A DNA stretch of 64,000 nt from Paraburkholderia dilworthii (GCF_000472525.1 NZ_AWZT01000001.1:248001-312000), one strand, 5' to 3'; positions 8,012 to 17,756 are shown, counted from the first letter of the stretch. A program made the numbers and translations. The notes: generated from the sequence alone by a model not told the origin.

Positions 8012-9805
8012 TTAGTGGGCTTTCGGCTGAATGATCTTGCTCTTCATGCGCGGGGGACGATGTGCGTCCATCCACGACGGACGGCTGTCGAAGAACTCGG
8101 TGATCTTGTGGCCGGCTTCGGAGGTGCGGGTGCGCATGACCGGGCCGTTTTCCGACACAGCCGGGCGGCTTGCGGCGTCCATCGCATCAGCGTAGATGCG
8201 TTCTTCAGCGATCGAGAATACGGAAGCGTCGAGCTTCGACAGATCAACATCCTTCCATTGCGAGCTGTTCGACTTGACCGACGAGGCCAGGCGCTTGCGA
8301 TAGGCCAGAAGGTCTTCGCCATTCAGCGCACGAGGAGCCGACTTGCCGAATGCCGAAAACACGCTATCGGCCTTGGCTTGAGCGTCAGCCATCGCCGCGT
8401 AGTCGCTATCGTTCAGCGGCTTCGGCGTGAGTTGAGCGGTCTGGACGAGCAGCTTTTCGAGGTCAGCAACGCGGGCGAGGAGGGCGCCTTCGCGCTTGGC
8501 AGCGTCAGCCTTGGCTTCCTCCTTCTCTTTCTCTTCGGCGTCGGCCTTCTTCTTTTCCTCTTCCTCGTCGGCCTTTTCCTTCTCGGCGTCGGCCTTCTTG
8601 TCGCCAACAGCGAGTTCGTCGCCAGGCATGCCATCGGCCTTCTTGCCTTCGAACGCATCGCAGCGCTTCGAGAGCGAGTCCACAGCCGACATCAGCTTGT
8701 CCCACTTCTCGGCGTCTGCCTTTGCCTTCTCTTCCTCGGCATCAGCTTTCGCCTTCAGCTCGGCGTCGGCCTTGGCACGCGTTTCGAGTTCTTGCTTCGC
8801 CTCGGCGTCCGCCTTGGCCTTACGCTCTTCTTCATTCATCTCAGGTTCCTGAACGTTAGTGGTAGATACGCCAGTCGGCGGACCGCCCTTGTCCCACACG
8901 CCAGCCTCGCAGATCGCGATGTGGTCGAGCAGTTTGGGGTTCCCCTCTATTAGCAACTTTTGCCCGCCGTCGAGGGTTACGGTGGAGTTTTCAATACTCG
9001 GATTGCGAAAAACGACGTTGGGTGATGTCGACAATTGATCCTGCGACATTAGCGTCGCGGTCGCTTCATCGTAGACGCGCGCGATCGCCCAGACCTCATC
9101 GCCCTTGATGTAGGGCAACAGAACCGAACCTACTGAACGCCTCTTGAATTCGGCGGAGTCAAGGTTGCAGTTATCGGGGTGGTCAACAATTACCGGCAAG
9201 CCGTTGCAACGCGCCAGAAACTCGTCGTTGAGGTATTCCTCGGGCGGCCGGTAGACATACTCCTCATCCTTGGATCGGTACGATGTTCCGGTGCCAGTGA
9301 TGCGGATGTCGAAGAGCCACATGTTCGTGAAGAACTGTGGTGACGAATATTCACCTGAAACCATCGCACGCGCGAGGTCCGTTTCCGTCATTTGCGCTTT
9401 CTTGATCGCCTTGAAAGTGTCAGACTCGAGCACGTATCGGCAGCCCGGATGCATCGGTTCGGGCCACGATCCAATCGGCGCCCACATGCATTCCGTGCTC
9501 TCGTCGCTCAATGCGACTTCGAAGGGGCGGCACTCGTGATAGAACGTGGTGAATTCGACAGCGCCGTCGCTGGTAGCCCCGAGCCTGACTAGCTTCTCAG
9601 GCTCGTATCCGGCTTCCTCTTGCGTCTCGCGGCGGGCGGCTTGTTCGGGTGTTTCGCCTGGCTCGATCTTGCCTCCGGGTATGCACCATTCGCCAGGATG
9701 ATCGCCATCAGGACCGCGGCGCAGAAACAGGACTTTCCCGTCAGCGATAATCAGCGTGCCGGCGGCTTGCATCGGCGCGCCGGCCGATCCTTCTTCTGTT
9801 GCCAT
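8012..9805 (-). CDS. Nudix hydrolase - DUF2213 prohead protease - scaffold fusion
   Basis: This 597-residue protein has three parts. Residues 10-130 form a Nudix domain with a complete Nudix box (G45, E51, R59-E60, E63-E64, G66), so the metal-binding residues are intact. Residues about 140-325 match the DUF2213 type of phage prohead protease/maturation protein. From 325 to about 490 runs an Ala/Lys/Glu coiled coil with repeated KADAE units, typical of an assembly scaffold, followed by a C-terminal capsid-binding-like tail. Protease plus scaffold fusion is common; the N-terminal Nudix domain is not. It may clear damaged nucleotides or another nucleotide derivative. The gene lies between head morphogenesis and decoration genes. 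Confidence 0.75.
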   Translation of the reverse strand: MATEEGSAGAPMQAAGTLIIADGKVLFLRRGPDGDHPGEWCIPGGKIEPGETPEQAARRETQEEAGYEPEKLVRLGATSDGAVEFTTFYHECRPFEVALSDESTECMWAPIGSWPEPMHPGCRYVLESDTFKAIKKAQMTETDLARAMVSGEYSSPQFFTNMWLFDIRITGTGTSYRSKDEEYVYRPPEEYLNDEFLARCNGLPVIVDHPDNCNLDSAEFKRRSVGSVLLPYIKGDEVWAIARVYDEATATLMSQDQLSTSPNVVFRNPSIENSTVTLDGGQKLLIEGNPKLLDHIAICEAGVWDKGGPPTGVSTTNVQEPEMNEEERKAKADAEAKQELETRAKADAELKAKADAEEEKAKADAEKWDKLMSAVDSLSKRCDAFEGKKADGMPGDELAVGDKKADAEKEKADEEEEKKKADAEEKEKEEAKADAAKREGALLARVADLEKLLVQTAQLTPKPLNDSDYAAMADAQAKADSVFSAFGKSAPRALNGEDLLAYRKRLASSVKSNSSQWKDVDLSKLDASVFSIAEERIYADAMDAASRPAVSENGPVMRTRTSEAGHKITEFFDSRPSWMDAHRPPRMKSKIIQPKAH

Positions 9806-9809
9806 AGCG

Positions 9810-10637
9810 TTATCTCATTGCTGCGATTTTGGAGCGGGCCTCGGCCAAGGATTCTTCACCTTTCTTGGTCAGCATGTCGCCGGGCAAGTCGCGGAGGGCA
9901 TACAGCCAGGTAGCAAAGCACGAACACGAAACTTCTTGCCCGACGCTCGTAATGTCGTCGTAGTAACCGGTGGGACCGGGCTTGACCAGCCCTTTCTCTT
10001 TCGCCCAGCTATTGCGCAGCAGGTAGATTTTCTGGTCGCGTTCTTTATGATCAGGACGGGCGGCATACCCGGGCCTGCGCCACATCGAATTCCAGCGCAT
10101 TGCGAGTGCGCCGCCGTCAGTGGCGATGATCTCGTTGAGGGCCGCGGTGAACTTGTGCGATTGATCAATAACGCATCGCCGCTCTTCAAACGGCATCGAC
10201 GTTAGCGCCTTCCGGATGTTGTCCTTCACATCCTTAGTCTCGACCGCCCGCGAGCCTCCAGCCGGCACCGAAGAAGCCCAGCCAGCAAAGCGACGGGTCG
10301 TCTTCTCGATCATCTCTTCGCGATTTAGCTTGATCAGGTTCCGCGAGACCATGCGGCGACGGTCTAGCTCGGCGCGGAGTTTTGGTTTGAGGCGTTCGAC
10401 GGTGAAGCGTGCTACGCCCTGGTGAGTCTTGAGTATCTGACCATCGTCGACGAGTCGCTTATAAATGCCGCCTAGCGTTCGGTTCAGTTCCTCGTTTAGC
10501 ACGCTCTCGGGGACGAGGGAATCGATCGCCGCGCGCCTTATCAGATCCGTCCAATAGGTGAGGCGCTCGACGCTATCGAATCCGTTGAGCTCGAAGTCTC
10601 GGATGGCAGCAGTGACAGTCTCAAAGAAAGTTGCCAT
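9810..10637 (-). CDS. Phage head morphogenesis protein (Mu gpF/SPP1 gp7-like)
   Basis: This 275-residue protein is encoded directly after the portal, with a one-base overlap. It is helical in the N-terminal two thirds. The C-terminal third has conserved-looking Cys, His, Trp and Asp residues ([20 protein letters not shown] around 180-199, and a later CSCF). That pattern is typical of the Mu F-like minor head domain that follows portals. It likely enters the prohead with the portal and may be ejected with DNA. Confidence 0.65.
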   Translation of the reverse strand: MATFFETVTAAIRDFELNGFDSVERLTYWTDLIRRAAIDSLVPESVLNEELNRTLGGIYKRLVDDGQILKTHQGVARFTVERLKPKLRAELDRRRMVSRNLIKLNREEMIEKTTRRFAGWASSVPAGGSRAVETKDVKDNIRKALTSMPFEERRCVIDQSHKFTAALNEIIATDGGALAMRWNSMWRRPGYAARPDHKERDQKIYLLRNSWAKEKGLVKPGPTGYYDDITSVGQEVSCSCFATWLYALRDLPGDMLTKKGEESLAEARSKIAAMR

Positions 10638-12064
10638 CAGCGTCCAAGGGAGAGTGCCCTGCCGGGTTTCGGCTCCTCATCTGGGGATGCCTCGGGAGTG
10701 GGCGGAACGTATTCGCGCAGCTCGTCGTAATCTAGAACAAGCGGATTCGTGATGAGGTGCTTGCTCTCATTCATGTTGTTCGCGAAAAACTCAATGGCCC
10801 GAGCCTGGTTGTTTGGATCGAGCGCGGGAAGCAGGATTTCAAGTGCAGACACAAGTGTCTCGAACTTAACTTTTTCCACTTCGACGAGTTTGCTTTCAGG
10901 CTCGACGAGGAGCGAAGGCCACGTTGCCTCAAAGGAGTTCGACCACTCGTAAAATGCCTCGTTGTATGACATGCCTTTGTATTTCGGCATATCAGCCTGG
11001 ACCGTGGCATAAAACTCGGGGGTCCACGCCAAACGCATCACGATGCGCTCGAAGAACTTATACAGCGGCTCTACTGACAGTCGCTCGTTATCGATGTAGC
11101 GGACGACTTCCTTGGCATCTTCAGAGCCCTCGCCAAACCCCTCGGCATACGACTCCGAGTTGAGCAGCTTCGCCGGCTGAGGAACCGCTGCGGCGATGTT
11201 CTCGAGGATGTTCTTTCGCGCCGTCGTCAGTGCGCCGTCAGCGTTCAGCAGATTCAGCGTCTCGATCGCCTCTTCCGGCGTGATATTGATGACGTTGTTC
11301 GTCTGCGCTTCCTTGACCACATTGCGCTTTACACCCTGCAGCACAGCCATCGCACGGTCAGCAATCGACCCGGCTGGCTTCATCTTCGCCACGATCACGC
11401 CGACCTTGCGGGCGACCATGTCGTCAGCAATGAGCGTCTGAACGAACGATTTCAGCGGGAATAGGGCGCGCTGATAGACCGAGCGGCCCGTGTAGCCATA
11501 GGCCGAATTCGTGTACTCGATGTAGAGCGGCGATTCGTTGAAGAAAACGAGGGCGCGCGATGGGTGATATGTTTGACCCGCGGCAGTGACTAGCGTCGGC
11601 TTCTGGAAGTCAGGCGCGTTCGGATCTTGATTCAGGACCAGCGAGCCGGCCGTGTTCAGTGGGTCGAGCGCATTGAAATACAGTTCTTTCTTGGCGAGTT
11701 CCTCGGGCTTGATCGGCGTCTTGGTGTCGACACCCTTGGCGCCAAAGACGATGGCCGATGCACCGTAAATCTTCGCGAGCCGCCACGTGTTGGCGATGTA
11801 CGTGTCAGCGTTGATCTCGTTCCACTTGCGCTCGAAGGCTTCGCGTACGCGCTCCTCGGGGCTGTTCGGAATCGAAATCTTGCGCTTCTGCGACATCGCC
11901 AGCTTGATCGGCTGGTCGACGATTTTGGACCCGAGGGGGTGAAACGAATAGATGGTCTTGCAGAGGTGATACGAAGGCTCGCTACCCGGAATTATTCCAT
12001 CGGCCATCAGAATATCCATCAGGCTCGAACTCAGGCTAGAGCCTAGGATGGTGATTTCTGCCAT
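10637..12064 (-). CDS. Portal protein (DUF1073-like)
   Basis: This 475-residue protein is encoded right after the large terminase. Features of portals of the DUF1073 kind are visible: a KIYGASAIVFGA segment near 100, an ESPLYIEYTNSAYGYTGRSV segment near 180 (wing/stem), a long helix near 225-260, and a helix with an aromatic WTPEFYATVQAD segment near 345. It forms the dodecameric ring for DNA entry and connects to the tail. The C-terminus is Pro/Glu-rich and ends RALSLGR. Confidence 0.75.
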   Translation of the reverse strand: MAEITILGSSLSSSLMDILMADGIIPGSEPSYHLCKTIYSFHPLGSKIVDQPIKLAMSQKRKISIPNSPEERVREAFERKWNEINADTYIANTWRLAKIYGASAIVFGAKGVDTKTPIKPEELAKKELYFNALDPLNTAGSLVLNQDPNAPDFQKPTLVTAAGQTYHPSRALVFFNESPLYIEYTNSAYGYTGRSVYQRALFPLKSFVQTLIADDMVARKVGVIVAKMKPAGSIADRAMAVLQGVKRNVVKEAQTNNVINITPEEAIETLNLLNADGALTTARKNILENIAAAVPQPAKLLNSESYAEGFGEGSEDAKEVVRYIDNERLSVEPLYKFFERIVMRLAWTPEFYATVQADMPKYKGMSYNEAFYEWSNSFEATWPSLLVEPESKLVEVEKVKFETLVSALEILLPALDPNNQARAIEFFANNMNESKHLITNPLVLDYDELREYVPPTPEASPDEEPKPGRALSLGR

Positions 12065-12085
12065 GTGTGTGCCGTGAGTTAAATA

Positions 12086-13630
12086 CTAGAGGCCGTCCGA
12101 ATCTCCGAGGCCGATTGCAATTCCGTAGACTGTGGTGTCGTACGCGTCATCCGCTTGATTGGGAATGCCAAGGCGATAGCCGAATACCTGGCTCAGCAGG
12201 TGGTTCTGAGTTCGGCCCTTGTACGTGACCGTCTTGTTGTAGGCGTGCTCGCTGAGCTTGACCTTTCCGTGATGGACAAAGTCAGACACGCCCGTACCGC
12301 GAGCGTCCTTACTCATTGAGGTCAATTTGCTGTCAATTGCCTGCGCCGGCCAGCCACTACGCGCCGCACGCTGGAGTAGGGTGATACCGCTTCCCTTGTC
12401 CTCAACGAAGCTGCCGGCGCTACCTAAGCGGGCGCCGGTGAGCTTTGCCAATTCCTCGACGCGAGCCATGATGGACGGAAACCAGTCAGCAATCAGGTCA
12501 CTCTCGATTTGAGTGATGTCCCAATCAAGAATGATTAGCGGATGGCCGACATATCGATTACGGGCGAAGTAGGTAACCGCCGTGCCGTCGTTCTTATCGC
12601 CTGCCTTCAGCGCTGAGTCAAGAACGGCGAATACATAGTCGCAATGCGTCGGCATCGGCACAGGAGCGCCATCCACCAGCATATTCGCCAGTTGGAACAG
12701 CGAACCCTCAAGCGGCCGCGGCAATTGCTGATAGAGCGATGCCCACGTGCGGACATTGCTCTGGAATTGCGCCCAATGCTTTTCTGTGAACCATTCCGGC
12801 CAGAGATATTCGCCAATCTTGCGGCCGAGCGGGTCGTTCTGGACTTCGCAGCGCGCCTGCAGACAGACGACTTCCCAGACGTTGCCATCGCGGCAGAGGA
12901 TCGGGCCTGATTCGCCTTTCCAGTCTTCAGGAAGGATGCGGCCGGATAGGTCGTCTTCGTGCCAGCGAGTTTGTATTACAACTATCCAGCCGCCAGGAAT
13001 CAGACGCGTCTTAAGGTCATCTTCGTACGCCGACCATGTCTTATCGCGGATCGTTGGTGAATCAGCCTGTTCGCGGCCTTTCACGGGGTCATCAATGATG
13101 ATTCCGTGCGCGCGATTGCCGGTGATGCCCGACATAATCCCGCACGCCATGTACTCACTGCCATTGGTCAGCGAGAACTCTTGCGCCGCGGCGGAATCCG
13201 ATGTCAGTTCGCAGCCGAATATTCCCTTGAACCGCTTCTGGCGAATGATCGACCGGGTGCGCCGGCCCATCTTGCGAGCGAGGTCGTCGCCGTAGCTGGC
13301 GAGAATGACCTTGCGGTTGGGCTTCTGGCCGAGAAAGCGCGAGGGGAATACTACAGATGCGTAGGTTGACTTGGCGCTACCTGGCGGCATGAATACCATC
13401 ATGCGGCCGTGTTCTTTGTTGCTTACCTCATCCAGCTTGGTCAGCAGGAGCCGGTGGTGATCCGCCAGCGTCGTTTCGATCGGCTCGAAAAACTCTGTGT
13501 CCGGATCATCCGTAGCGGGCTTGCCGGGGACGTCGATCGCATTGACATAATGGAGAATGTCCTCCCGAGCCTTGCGCCTAATCAGCAGTTCGCGCGCTGC
13601 CTCCTGCGGCGATAGCGGCGAGTTCGTCAT
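12086..13630 (-). CDS. terL: Terminase large subunit
   Basis: This 514-residue packaging motor has an ATPase domain with a Walker A-like PPGSAKST (82-89) and a Walker B IIIDD (177-181) preceded by GNRAHG. The C-terminal nuclease region includes AVLDSALKAGDKND around 335-350 (RNase H-like acidic residue) and the later FVEDKGSG. It overlaps the small subunit gene by 53 bases. It cleaves concatemeric DNA and packages it through the portal. Confidence 0.88.
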   Translation of the reverse strand: MTNSPLSPQEAARELLIRRKAREDILHYVNAIDVPGKPATDDPDTEFFEPIETTLADHHRLLLTKLDEVSNKEHGRMMVFMPPGSAKSTYASVVFPSRFLGQKPNRKVILASYGDDLARKMGRRTRSIIRQKRFKGIFGCELTSDSAAAQEFSLTNGSEYMACGIMSGITGNRAHGIIIDDPVKGREQADSPTIRDKTWSAYEDDLKTRLIPGGWIVVIQTRWHEDDLSGRILPEDWKGESGPILCRDGNVWEVVCLQARCEVQNDPLGRKIGEYLWPEWFTEKHWAQFQSNVRTWASLYQQLPRPLEGSLFQLANMLVDGAPVPMPTHCDYVFAVLDSALKAGDKNDGTAVTYFARNRYVGHPLIILDWDITQIESDLIADWFPSIMARVEELAKLTGARLGSAGSFVEDKGSGITLLQRAARSGWPAQAIDSKLTSMSKDARGTGVSDFVHHGKVKLSEHAYNKTVTYKGRTQNHLLSQVFGYRLGIPNQADDAYDTTVYGIAIGLGDSDGL

Positions 13631-14246
13631 CCGTCATTTCCTGCGGCTTGCGGTCAGATTTAATATTGGCGTTCAGATTGACCTCTTGCGGCGTCGAAAT
13701 TCCGTATGCCTCACGCTCCAACCCGATCAATGTCTTCAGGGTGTCCGATAGTTTTTTCATGCTATCAATCCGGCCCACGCTGGAAATGACCTTTTGATAT
13801 AGATCATTGCGCCGGTCCTGCCCCTTCTCATCATCAGAGCGGAGCATCTCGCCCAATTGCTCGAACAGTTCAATATTGCTGGTTTCCGCTTCCAACTCAG
13901 CCAGTAGCGACATTGCCAACGTCCGGGCGCGGCCAACGTCTTTTCTCTGCGTGAGATGGACGTGAGCCAGCATGTCGGCATTTGCATCGACGATCGACCG
14001 CTCGGTTGCCGCCTTCGTTTCCGTGGCAACCTGATTGGCAACCTCGCGCTTGGCAACTAGCGCTTCCGCCTTTGCCTGTATGCGTTTGGAGAGATCTCGC
14101 TCCCATCCTTCGGCCTTGGCCTTCTTCTGGATGGCGGTATGAGAAATACCCTGCAAGGCTGCGATTTCCCGAACCGACAACACGCCGGCCCGGTAATCAC
14201 CTTCGATACGCTCCCAATCCGGCGCCGCTTTCTTTTCTGTTGCCAT
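13578..14246 (-). CDS. terS: Terminase small subunit-like protein
   Basis: This 222-residue protein starts with a helix-turn-helix (about 12-50: GVLSVREIAALQGISHTAIQ) that matches the DNA-binding part of small terminases. Helical oligomerisation segments follow. The 3' end overlaps the large subunit gene by 53 bases, which supports coupled expression. It should recognise the packaging site and activate the large subunit. Confidence 0.75.
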   Translation of the reverse strand: MATEKKAAPDWERIEGDYRAGVLSVREIAALQGISHTAIQKKAKAEGWERDLSKRIQAKAEALVAKREVANQVATETKAATERSIVDANADMLAHVHLTQRKDVGRARTLAMSLLAELEAETSNIELFEQLGEMLRSDDEKGQDRRNDLYQKVISSVGRIDSMKKLSDTLKTLIGLEREAYGISTPQEVNLNANIKSDRKPQEMTDDELAAIAAGGSARTAD

Positions 14247-14277
14247 ACCCTATCTGGGCATGACGCCCTTCTTGTGA

Positions 14278-15147
14278 TTACTCGAACACCCAGTTCGCCC
14301 CATTGCAGAACACTGGGTACGTGGTGGACGTCGCTTGCGTACCCGTTCCCGCGGCTAATGCACCGTGCCATGCGGGTGTACCGCCTGCATCAAGTACAGT
14401 GGCCTCCAGGCCCGTATTGCCAGCAGAGCAGGTAGGCAGCGCAGACGTCAGGAATGTTTGCGATTTGACGCCGCCACTAGCTTGGAACGTTCCGGTCACG
14501 GTCATTGGACCGGTATGCGCCCATGCTCCCGAGCCGCTATTCGATGTGATGCCCGTGATACCAGAACCAGACCCGCCCGATGCAATCAGCCAGTTCAGCG
14601 GACTGCTTCCACTATCGTTGACGAACCGGAAAGTCATGCCGCTATTGATGCCAAGAATCTGCGAAGTGCGATTATTCGCCGTTTGGGCTTGGTCGTAGAA
14701 ACTCGCGATCGCCCACGACGGAGAAGCCCCCAGCGAAATGCCCGAGTTTGTCGGAGATGCTGGCTGCGTGTTGCTGGTGGAATTCAGACTGCCCTGGACG
14801 TTGACGTTCCCCGTCGCGACCAGATCACCAGTAACCGCCGCGCCACCCTGAGCCTGGAGCTGATTCACGACTTGTACAGGACCGGAACCCTGCGTAGAAA
14901 GTTTCAGCGTGACGTTCAGATTCGAACCGGTCGCGGAAATTGTCGGGACTGAACCAGTTGCACCGCCCGTGAAAGTGAGATTGTTCCCACCCGATATAGC
15001 AGTGCCAATGGTGCCGGCAGTCGTGATGTTGCCGGTGACAGCGAGCGGACCATTGAGCGTTCCGCCCGATTTGGGCAGATAGCCGCCATAGTACTGGGCA
15101 TGCGCGAGCGCCGGAAGAAGTAGAAGGATCAGTGCGAACTTGCGCAT
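14278..15147 (-). CDS. Fibre-like beta-repeat protein with Sec signal peptide
   Basis: This 289-residue protein begins with a clear signal peptide (MRKFALILLLLPALAHA, cleavage after residue 17). The mature part has Gly/Thr/Asn-rich repeats such as GGTLNGPLAVTG near residue 30, a type common in phage tail fibres and spikes. The C-terminus ends FCNGANWVFE, also fibre-like. Fibres assemble in the cytoplasm, so the signal peptide is odd and suggests export. It sits between the terminase genes and the 122-residue structural protein, not in the tail module. It may be a lysogenic conversion or surface-exposed protein. Confidence 0.65.
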   Translation of the reverse strand: MRKFALILLLLPALAHAQYYGGYLPKSGGTLNGPLAVTGNITTAGTIGTAISGGNNLTFTGGATGSVPTISATGSNLNVTLKLSTQGSGPVQVVNQLQAQGGAAVTGDLVATGNVNVQGSLNSTSNTQPASPTNSGISLGASPSWAIASFYDQAQTANNRTSQILGINSGMTFRFVNDSGSSPLNWLIASGGSGSGITGITSNSGSGAWAHTGPMTVTGTFQASGGVKSQTFLTSALPTCSAGNTGLEATVLDAGGTPAWHGALAAGTGTQATSTTYPVFCNGANWVFE

Positions 15148-15516
15148 TTAATACCCCACAACTGCGAACGACGTTCCCGCGCCAGAGCCGACACCACTCA
15201 AGGCATTCGTCGGACCGAATGGCAGCGTCAGTGCAGCGCCGGGCGCAATGGCGAAGTCGCTCGTCGTTGCGGTAGCTCCGAATGACGCATAGAGCGTGTT
15301 GGACGCGTGCGTGTTCTGCACGGTCAGCCAACCTTTGTACGCGCCGGCCGCGACGAGTTGCGCCGATGTCGTGCCGACAGTGCCGGATGCGCTTACGCCG
15401 GCTTCGGCGGGGCCTGCCGAGGTGATTGGGCTACTGTCACCCGAACCGGCCGTGATTCGTACCGGAATCGCTGCGGCGTCATTGTCCTGCGCGTTCGGGA
15501 AGTTATAAAGTGCCAT
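15148..15516 (-). CDS. Small phage beta-rich protein, unknown
   Basis: This 122-residue protein starts MALYNFPN and is Ala/Ser/Thr/Gly-rich with a beta pattern; no catalytic motif is visible. Its stop abuts the start of the secreted fibre-like protein, so the two are probably co-expressed and may interact. Similar small proteins sit in Burkholderia phage structural operons, but I cannot name a family. Confidence 0.6.
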   Translation of the reverse strand: MALYNFPNAQDNDAAAIPVRITAGSGDSSPITSAGPAEAGVSASGTVGTTSAQLVAAGAYKGWLTVQNTHASNTLYASFGATATTSDFAIAPGAALTLPFGPTNALSGVGSGAGTSFAVVGY

Positions 15517-15569
15517 CGTCTACTCGTGAATTTGTGCCGGCGAGCCGACGAGGAAAACTATGCTTTCAG

Positions 15570-15656
15570 TCAATCGGCCCGCGGCGGAATCACCACCACC
15601 GCCAGCAGAATTGCTGCGAATGCGGCTTTGAGAGTGAGGATAGCGATAGGGGTCAT
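15570..15656 (-). CDS. Tiny single-span membrane peptide (28 residues)
   Basis: The ATG at 15656 overlaps the TGA of the metallophosphoesterase gene (ATGA). The product is almost entirely one hydrophobic helix (residues 3-23). Such mini-proteins can be lysis or membrane-modulating factors, but nothing more can be said. Confidence 0.35.
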   Translation of the reverse strand: MTPIAILTLKAAFAAILLAVVVIPPRAD

Positions 15657-16837
15657 GCTGCAACCTCAAACATCTCAGGCACCACCGTATTGCGGGCGAC
15701 CTGCCCGAACTGCGAATGGTACGTAATGGCCGTGGCTGATCGCTCCGACAGCCACCCGCCGCGGGCCGCATATGCATCTCGAGCGGCAAGCGTCGGATGC
15801 TGGATCACAGTCATTCCAGAATGCTCTTTCTCTTCGACGTGGTGTCTGTGGCCTGTCGCGCAGTAGCGCTTAGTCGTTGCGCCCCAGACCTTCGGGAACT
15901 GGCTGGCGAACAGCAGAGGCAAAGCCTCGTTGCGCTTGAGGTGCCCGTGATGGAATGCCAGCATGGTCTGGCCGTGCTGATAGACGTAGTAGGGCAGCGC
16001 CGAGTCAATCACCTGGACACGCGGCTCATTCTCGTACAGCGCGGCGAACATGGCGCGGAGCCAGATGCTCGACGCCATGTCGTGATTGCCTTCGGCGAGC
16101 AGGACAACGACTTTGTCGTGCCGCTCGAGCGCGAAGTCTACGATGCGTCGCAGGATGCGAATGGACGTCGAAACGATCTTCGAGAATCGCCCGTCCTGGT
16201 CGAGAACGTGACCATGTTGGGGCGTTATCGGCAGGAGGCCGCCGGAACCGTCACTGTGTAGCCAGTCTCCGAGTTGCGCTACCACGCCGACACCCGCCTG
16301 AGGCGCCGCATTCACCATGTGGCAGAACGCAGCAGTCAGCGTGCGCTCAGCGATCTTCAGATCCCAATCAGCGTCAAGCGTTTCTTTCGCGGACGCCAAC
16401 ATGCCCACGTGGCAGTCGGTCAAGGTGTAGACGTTGCACAACGACGAATCGGTCTTGGCCGGACCCGGCGCTGCCTTAACCCGCGGCAGCGTCTCCGCCA
16501 TTGCAGCGAAGCCTTCTCGCATGATCACTTCCCAGCGATCATTGTCCCGCTCAGTCTTGACCCACTGAATGGCGATGCCATCGTCGGTGTAGGCCGTAGA
16601 CACGCCCTTAACGCGAAAGCCGTCCGGCACTGCGTGCGTCATGTCGTAGGAGGGCGCATACCCCATCTTCGCGGCCCTACGCTCCAGATTATCCAGAGCG
16701 CGAATCAGAACGCTGTGATGGACGCCGAGCGTCTTTGCTGCGATCGTGGGCTTGCCGTGCTGCTCGACGGCTTCGAGGAAGGAAATTTCCCTGGCATCGG
16801 CAAATTCTCGCAAACGCGGGTCAAATTGACGTGCCAC
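15653..16837 (-). CDS. Calcineurin-like metallophosphoesterase with N-terminal HTH
   Basis: This 394-residue protein starts with GTG preceded by a GGGGAA ribosome site. Residues about 15-55 look like a helix-turn-helix (KTLGVHHSVLIRALDNLE). The C-terminal two thirds carry all metal motifs of the calcineurin-like fold: DCH (141-143), GD (190-191), GNHD (250-253), HHGH (296-299) and GHRHH near 323. It should hydrolyse a phosphoester of unknown nature, possibly nucleic acid. Phage versions with a DNA-binding N-terminus occur near terminases and may process or sense DNA. Confidence 0.75.
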   Translation of the reverse strand: MARQFDPRLREFADAREISFLEAVEQHGKPTIAAKTLGVHHSVLIRALDNLERRAAKMGYAPSYDMTHAVPDGFRVKGVSTAYTDDGIAIQWVKTERDNDRWEVIMREGFAAMAETLPRVKAAPGPAKTDSSLCNVYTLTDCHVGMLASAKETLDADWDLKIAERTLTAAFCHMVNAAPQAGVGVVAQLGDWLHSDGSGGLLPITPQHGHVLDQDGRFSKIVSTSIRILRRIVDFALERHDKVVVLLAEGNHDMASSIWLRAMFAALYENEPRVQVIDSALPYYVYQHGQTMLAFHHGHLKRNEALPLLFASQFPKVWGATTKRYCATGHRHHVEEKEHSGMTVIQHPTLAARDAYAARGGWLSERSATAITYHSQFGQVARNTVVPEMFEVAA

Positions 16838-16845
16838 GGTTTCCC

Positions 16846-17064
16846 CTAACTATTGAGTTGACATTTATATTCGCCACACCATGAATCGGCATCGACGAGT
16901 GGCCATGCAACCGCAGTGCAGCCCGTCGCCACGTCATAGACGAACGACGGAGGGTTGCGCCGGCACTTGATTTCCTCGCCGCGCTTGTAATCGCTGAACC
17001 TGCAGTTCTTGCATATCTCCGTGCGCTCAGCGACAACCGTGATTTTCGGCTTGCGAGCAGGCAT
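16846..17064 (-). CDS. Small Cys-rich phage protein (zinc ribbon-like)
   Basis: This 72-residue protein begins MPARKPK. It has CKNC near residue 17, a single Cys near 30 (IKCRRNPP) and Cys residues near 44 and 62-66 (DADSWCGEYKC). The pattern of paired cysteines and the closing WCGEY segment is typical of small zinc-binding phage proteins of unknown role. An upstream in-frame extension to 17271 lacks protein-like composition, so the ATG at 17064 is preferred. Confidence 0.6.
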   Translation of the reverse strand: MPARKPKITVVAERTEICKNCRFSDYKRGEEIKCRRNPPSFVYDVATGCTAVAWPLVDADSWCGEYKCQLNS

Positions 17065-17388
17065 TGGAGACTCGAATAAAAAAGCCAGCAGCCTTTCAGC
17101 GCGGGCTAACGTCGGAGAAAACGACGAGGGGATTGGGTGACGGCTTGACGCTTGCCCCGCATGGCGCAGTGGCCTCCTATCGGAGCGCGCGAGCAACTCT
17201 GCCTTACCTTCGTGGATGGCGACCACCAGATATCTTGAAACGGACTCACACCGTTGCCGATCGCCATGCATGAAAGCCGTCCGTTGTGCCGCAGGGGTGG
17301 ACGATGCCCTAGTACTATCGGCGGTTCAGGTGCTCCACCGCCCGTGTGTGATTCTGCCGGGCCTACCGGCTGGCGGCGGAGCGGGGGA
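17065..17388. other. Gap with hairpins, no convincing gene
   Basis: No coding frame here looks real. Inverted repeats are present, including an AACGGAC/GTCCGTT pair about 45 bases apart near 17230-17290. On the minus strand a short GC hairpin followed by six T residues (about 17078-17107) may be a weak terminator. The stretch could be a leader of the late operon. Confidence 0.4.
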
Positions 17389-17514
17389 TCAGGGCTTGGG
17401 TAGCTTATCGCGCATTCGTTCATCCCTTCCGATTTCGATGCCCAGGCGGATTCCCGCAAACAAGGGAACTCCGGTCAGAAATAGCACTAGCACTAATGCG
17501 TAGATGAAGGTCAT
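17389..17514 (-). CDS. Small single-span membrane protein (41 residues)
   Basis: The product begins MTFIYALVLVLF and has one membrane helix (about 3-22), then a charged tail with GRDERMRDK. It lies between the Q-like region and terminase, where lambda places holin and lysis genes, so a holin or spanin-related role is conceivable. Nothing in the sequence proves this. Confidence 0.45.
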   Translation of the reverse strand: MTFIYALVLVLFLTGVPLFAGIRLGIEIGRDERMRDKLPKP

Positions 17515-17541
17515 GTCTAACCTAACTTGCGTCGCTTCCCA

Positions 17542-17637
17542 TCACAAGTCCCAGCCTTCCGCCAGGTCGAGCATGATCTGCGTCATTCCCATGTTCCACG
17601 TCGCACACAGGAGCAGGTACGCCGTTACTGGATTCAT
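17542..17637 (-). CDS. Tiny ORF of 31 residues, unknown
   Basis: The ATG at 17637 overlaps the stop of the 40-residue ORF upstream (ATGA), which argues for coupled translation. The N-terminal half is hydrophobic (MNPVTAYLLLCATW) and the C-terminus is acidic. No family was recognised. Confidence 0.35.
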   Translation of the reverse strand: MNPVTAYLLLCATWNMGMTQIMLDLAEGWDL

Positions 17638-17756
17638 CGCTGGAGTTTCCGAAGTTCATCGAGGCGCGCGATCATCGAAGCCCTGAGCGCCGGATCAATG
17701 TTGCGCATGCGCTCCAGATCCAGTTCGAGGCTGTCGATTAACTCTTGAAAGTTCAT
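17634..17756 (-). CDS. Small helical ORF of 40 residues, unknown
   Basis: The product is a single amphipathic, Leu/Arg/Glu-rich helix (MNFQELIDSLELDLERM onward), like short regulatory or structural helices of phages. It overlaps the next ORF by ATGA. The ribosome site is weak, so translation may depend on the upstream gene. Confidence 0.4.
   Translation of the reverse strand: MNFQELIDSLELDLERMRNIDPALRASMIARLDELRKLQR

Noticed and set aside
17106..17459. A 117-codon minus-strand frame near the late leader
   Set aside because: The residues are Pro/Arg/Ser-rich without domain-like pattern and the frame overlaps the better-supported 41-residue membrane ORF.
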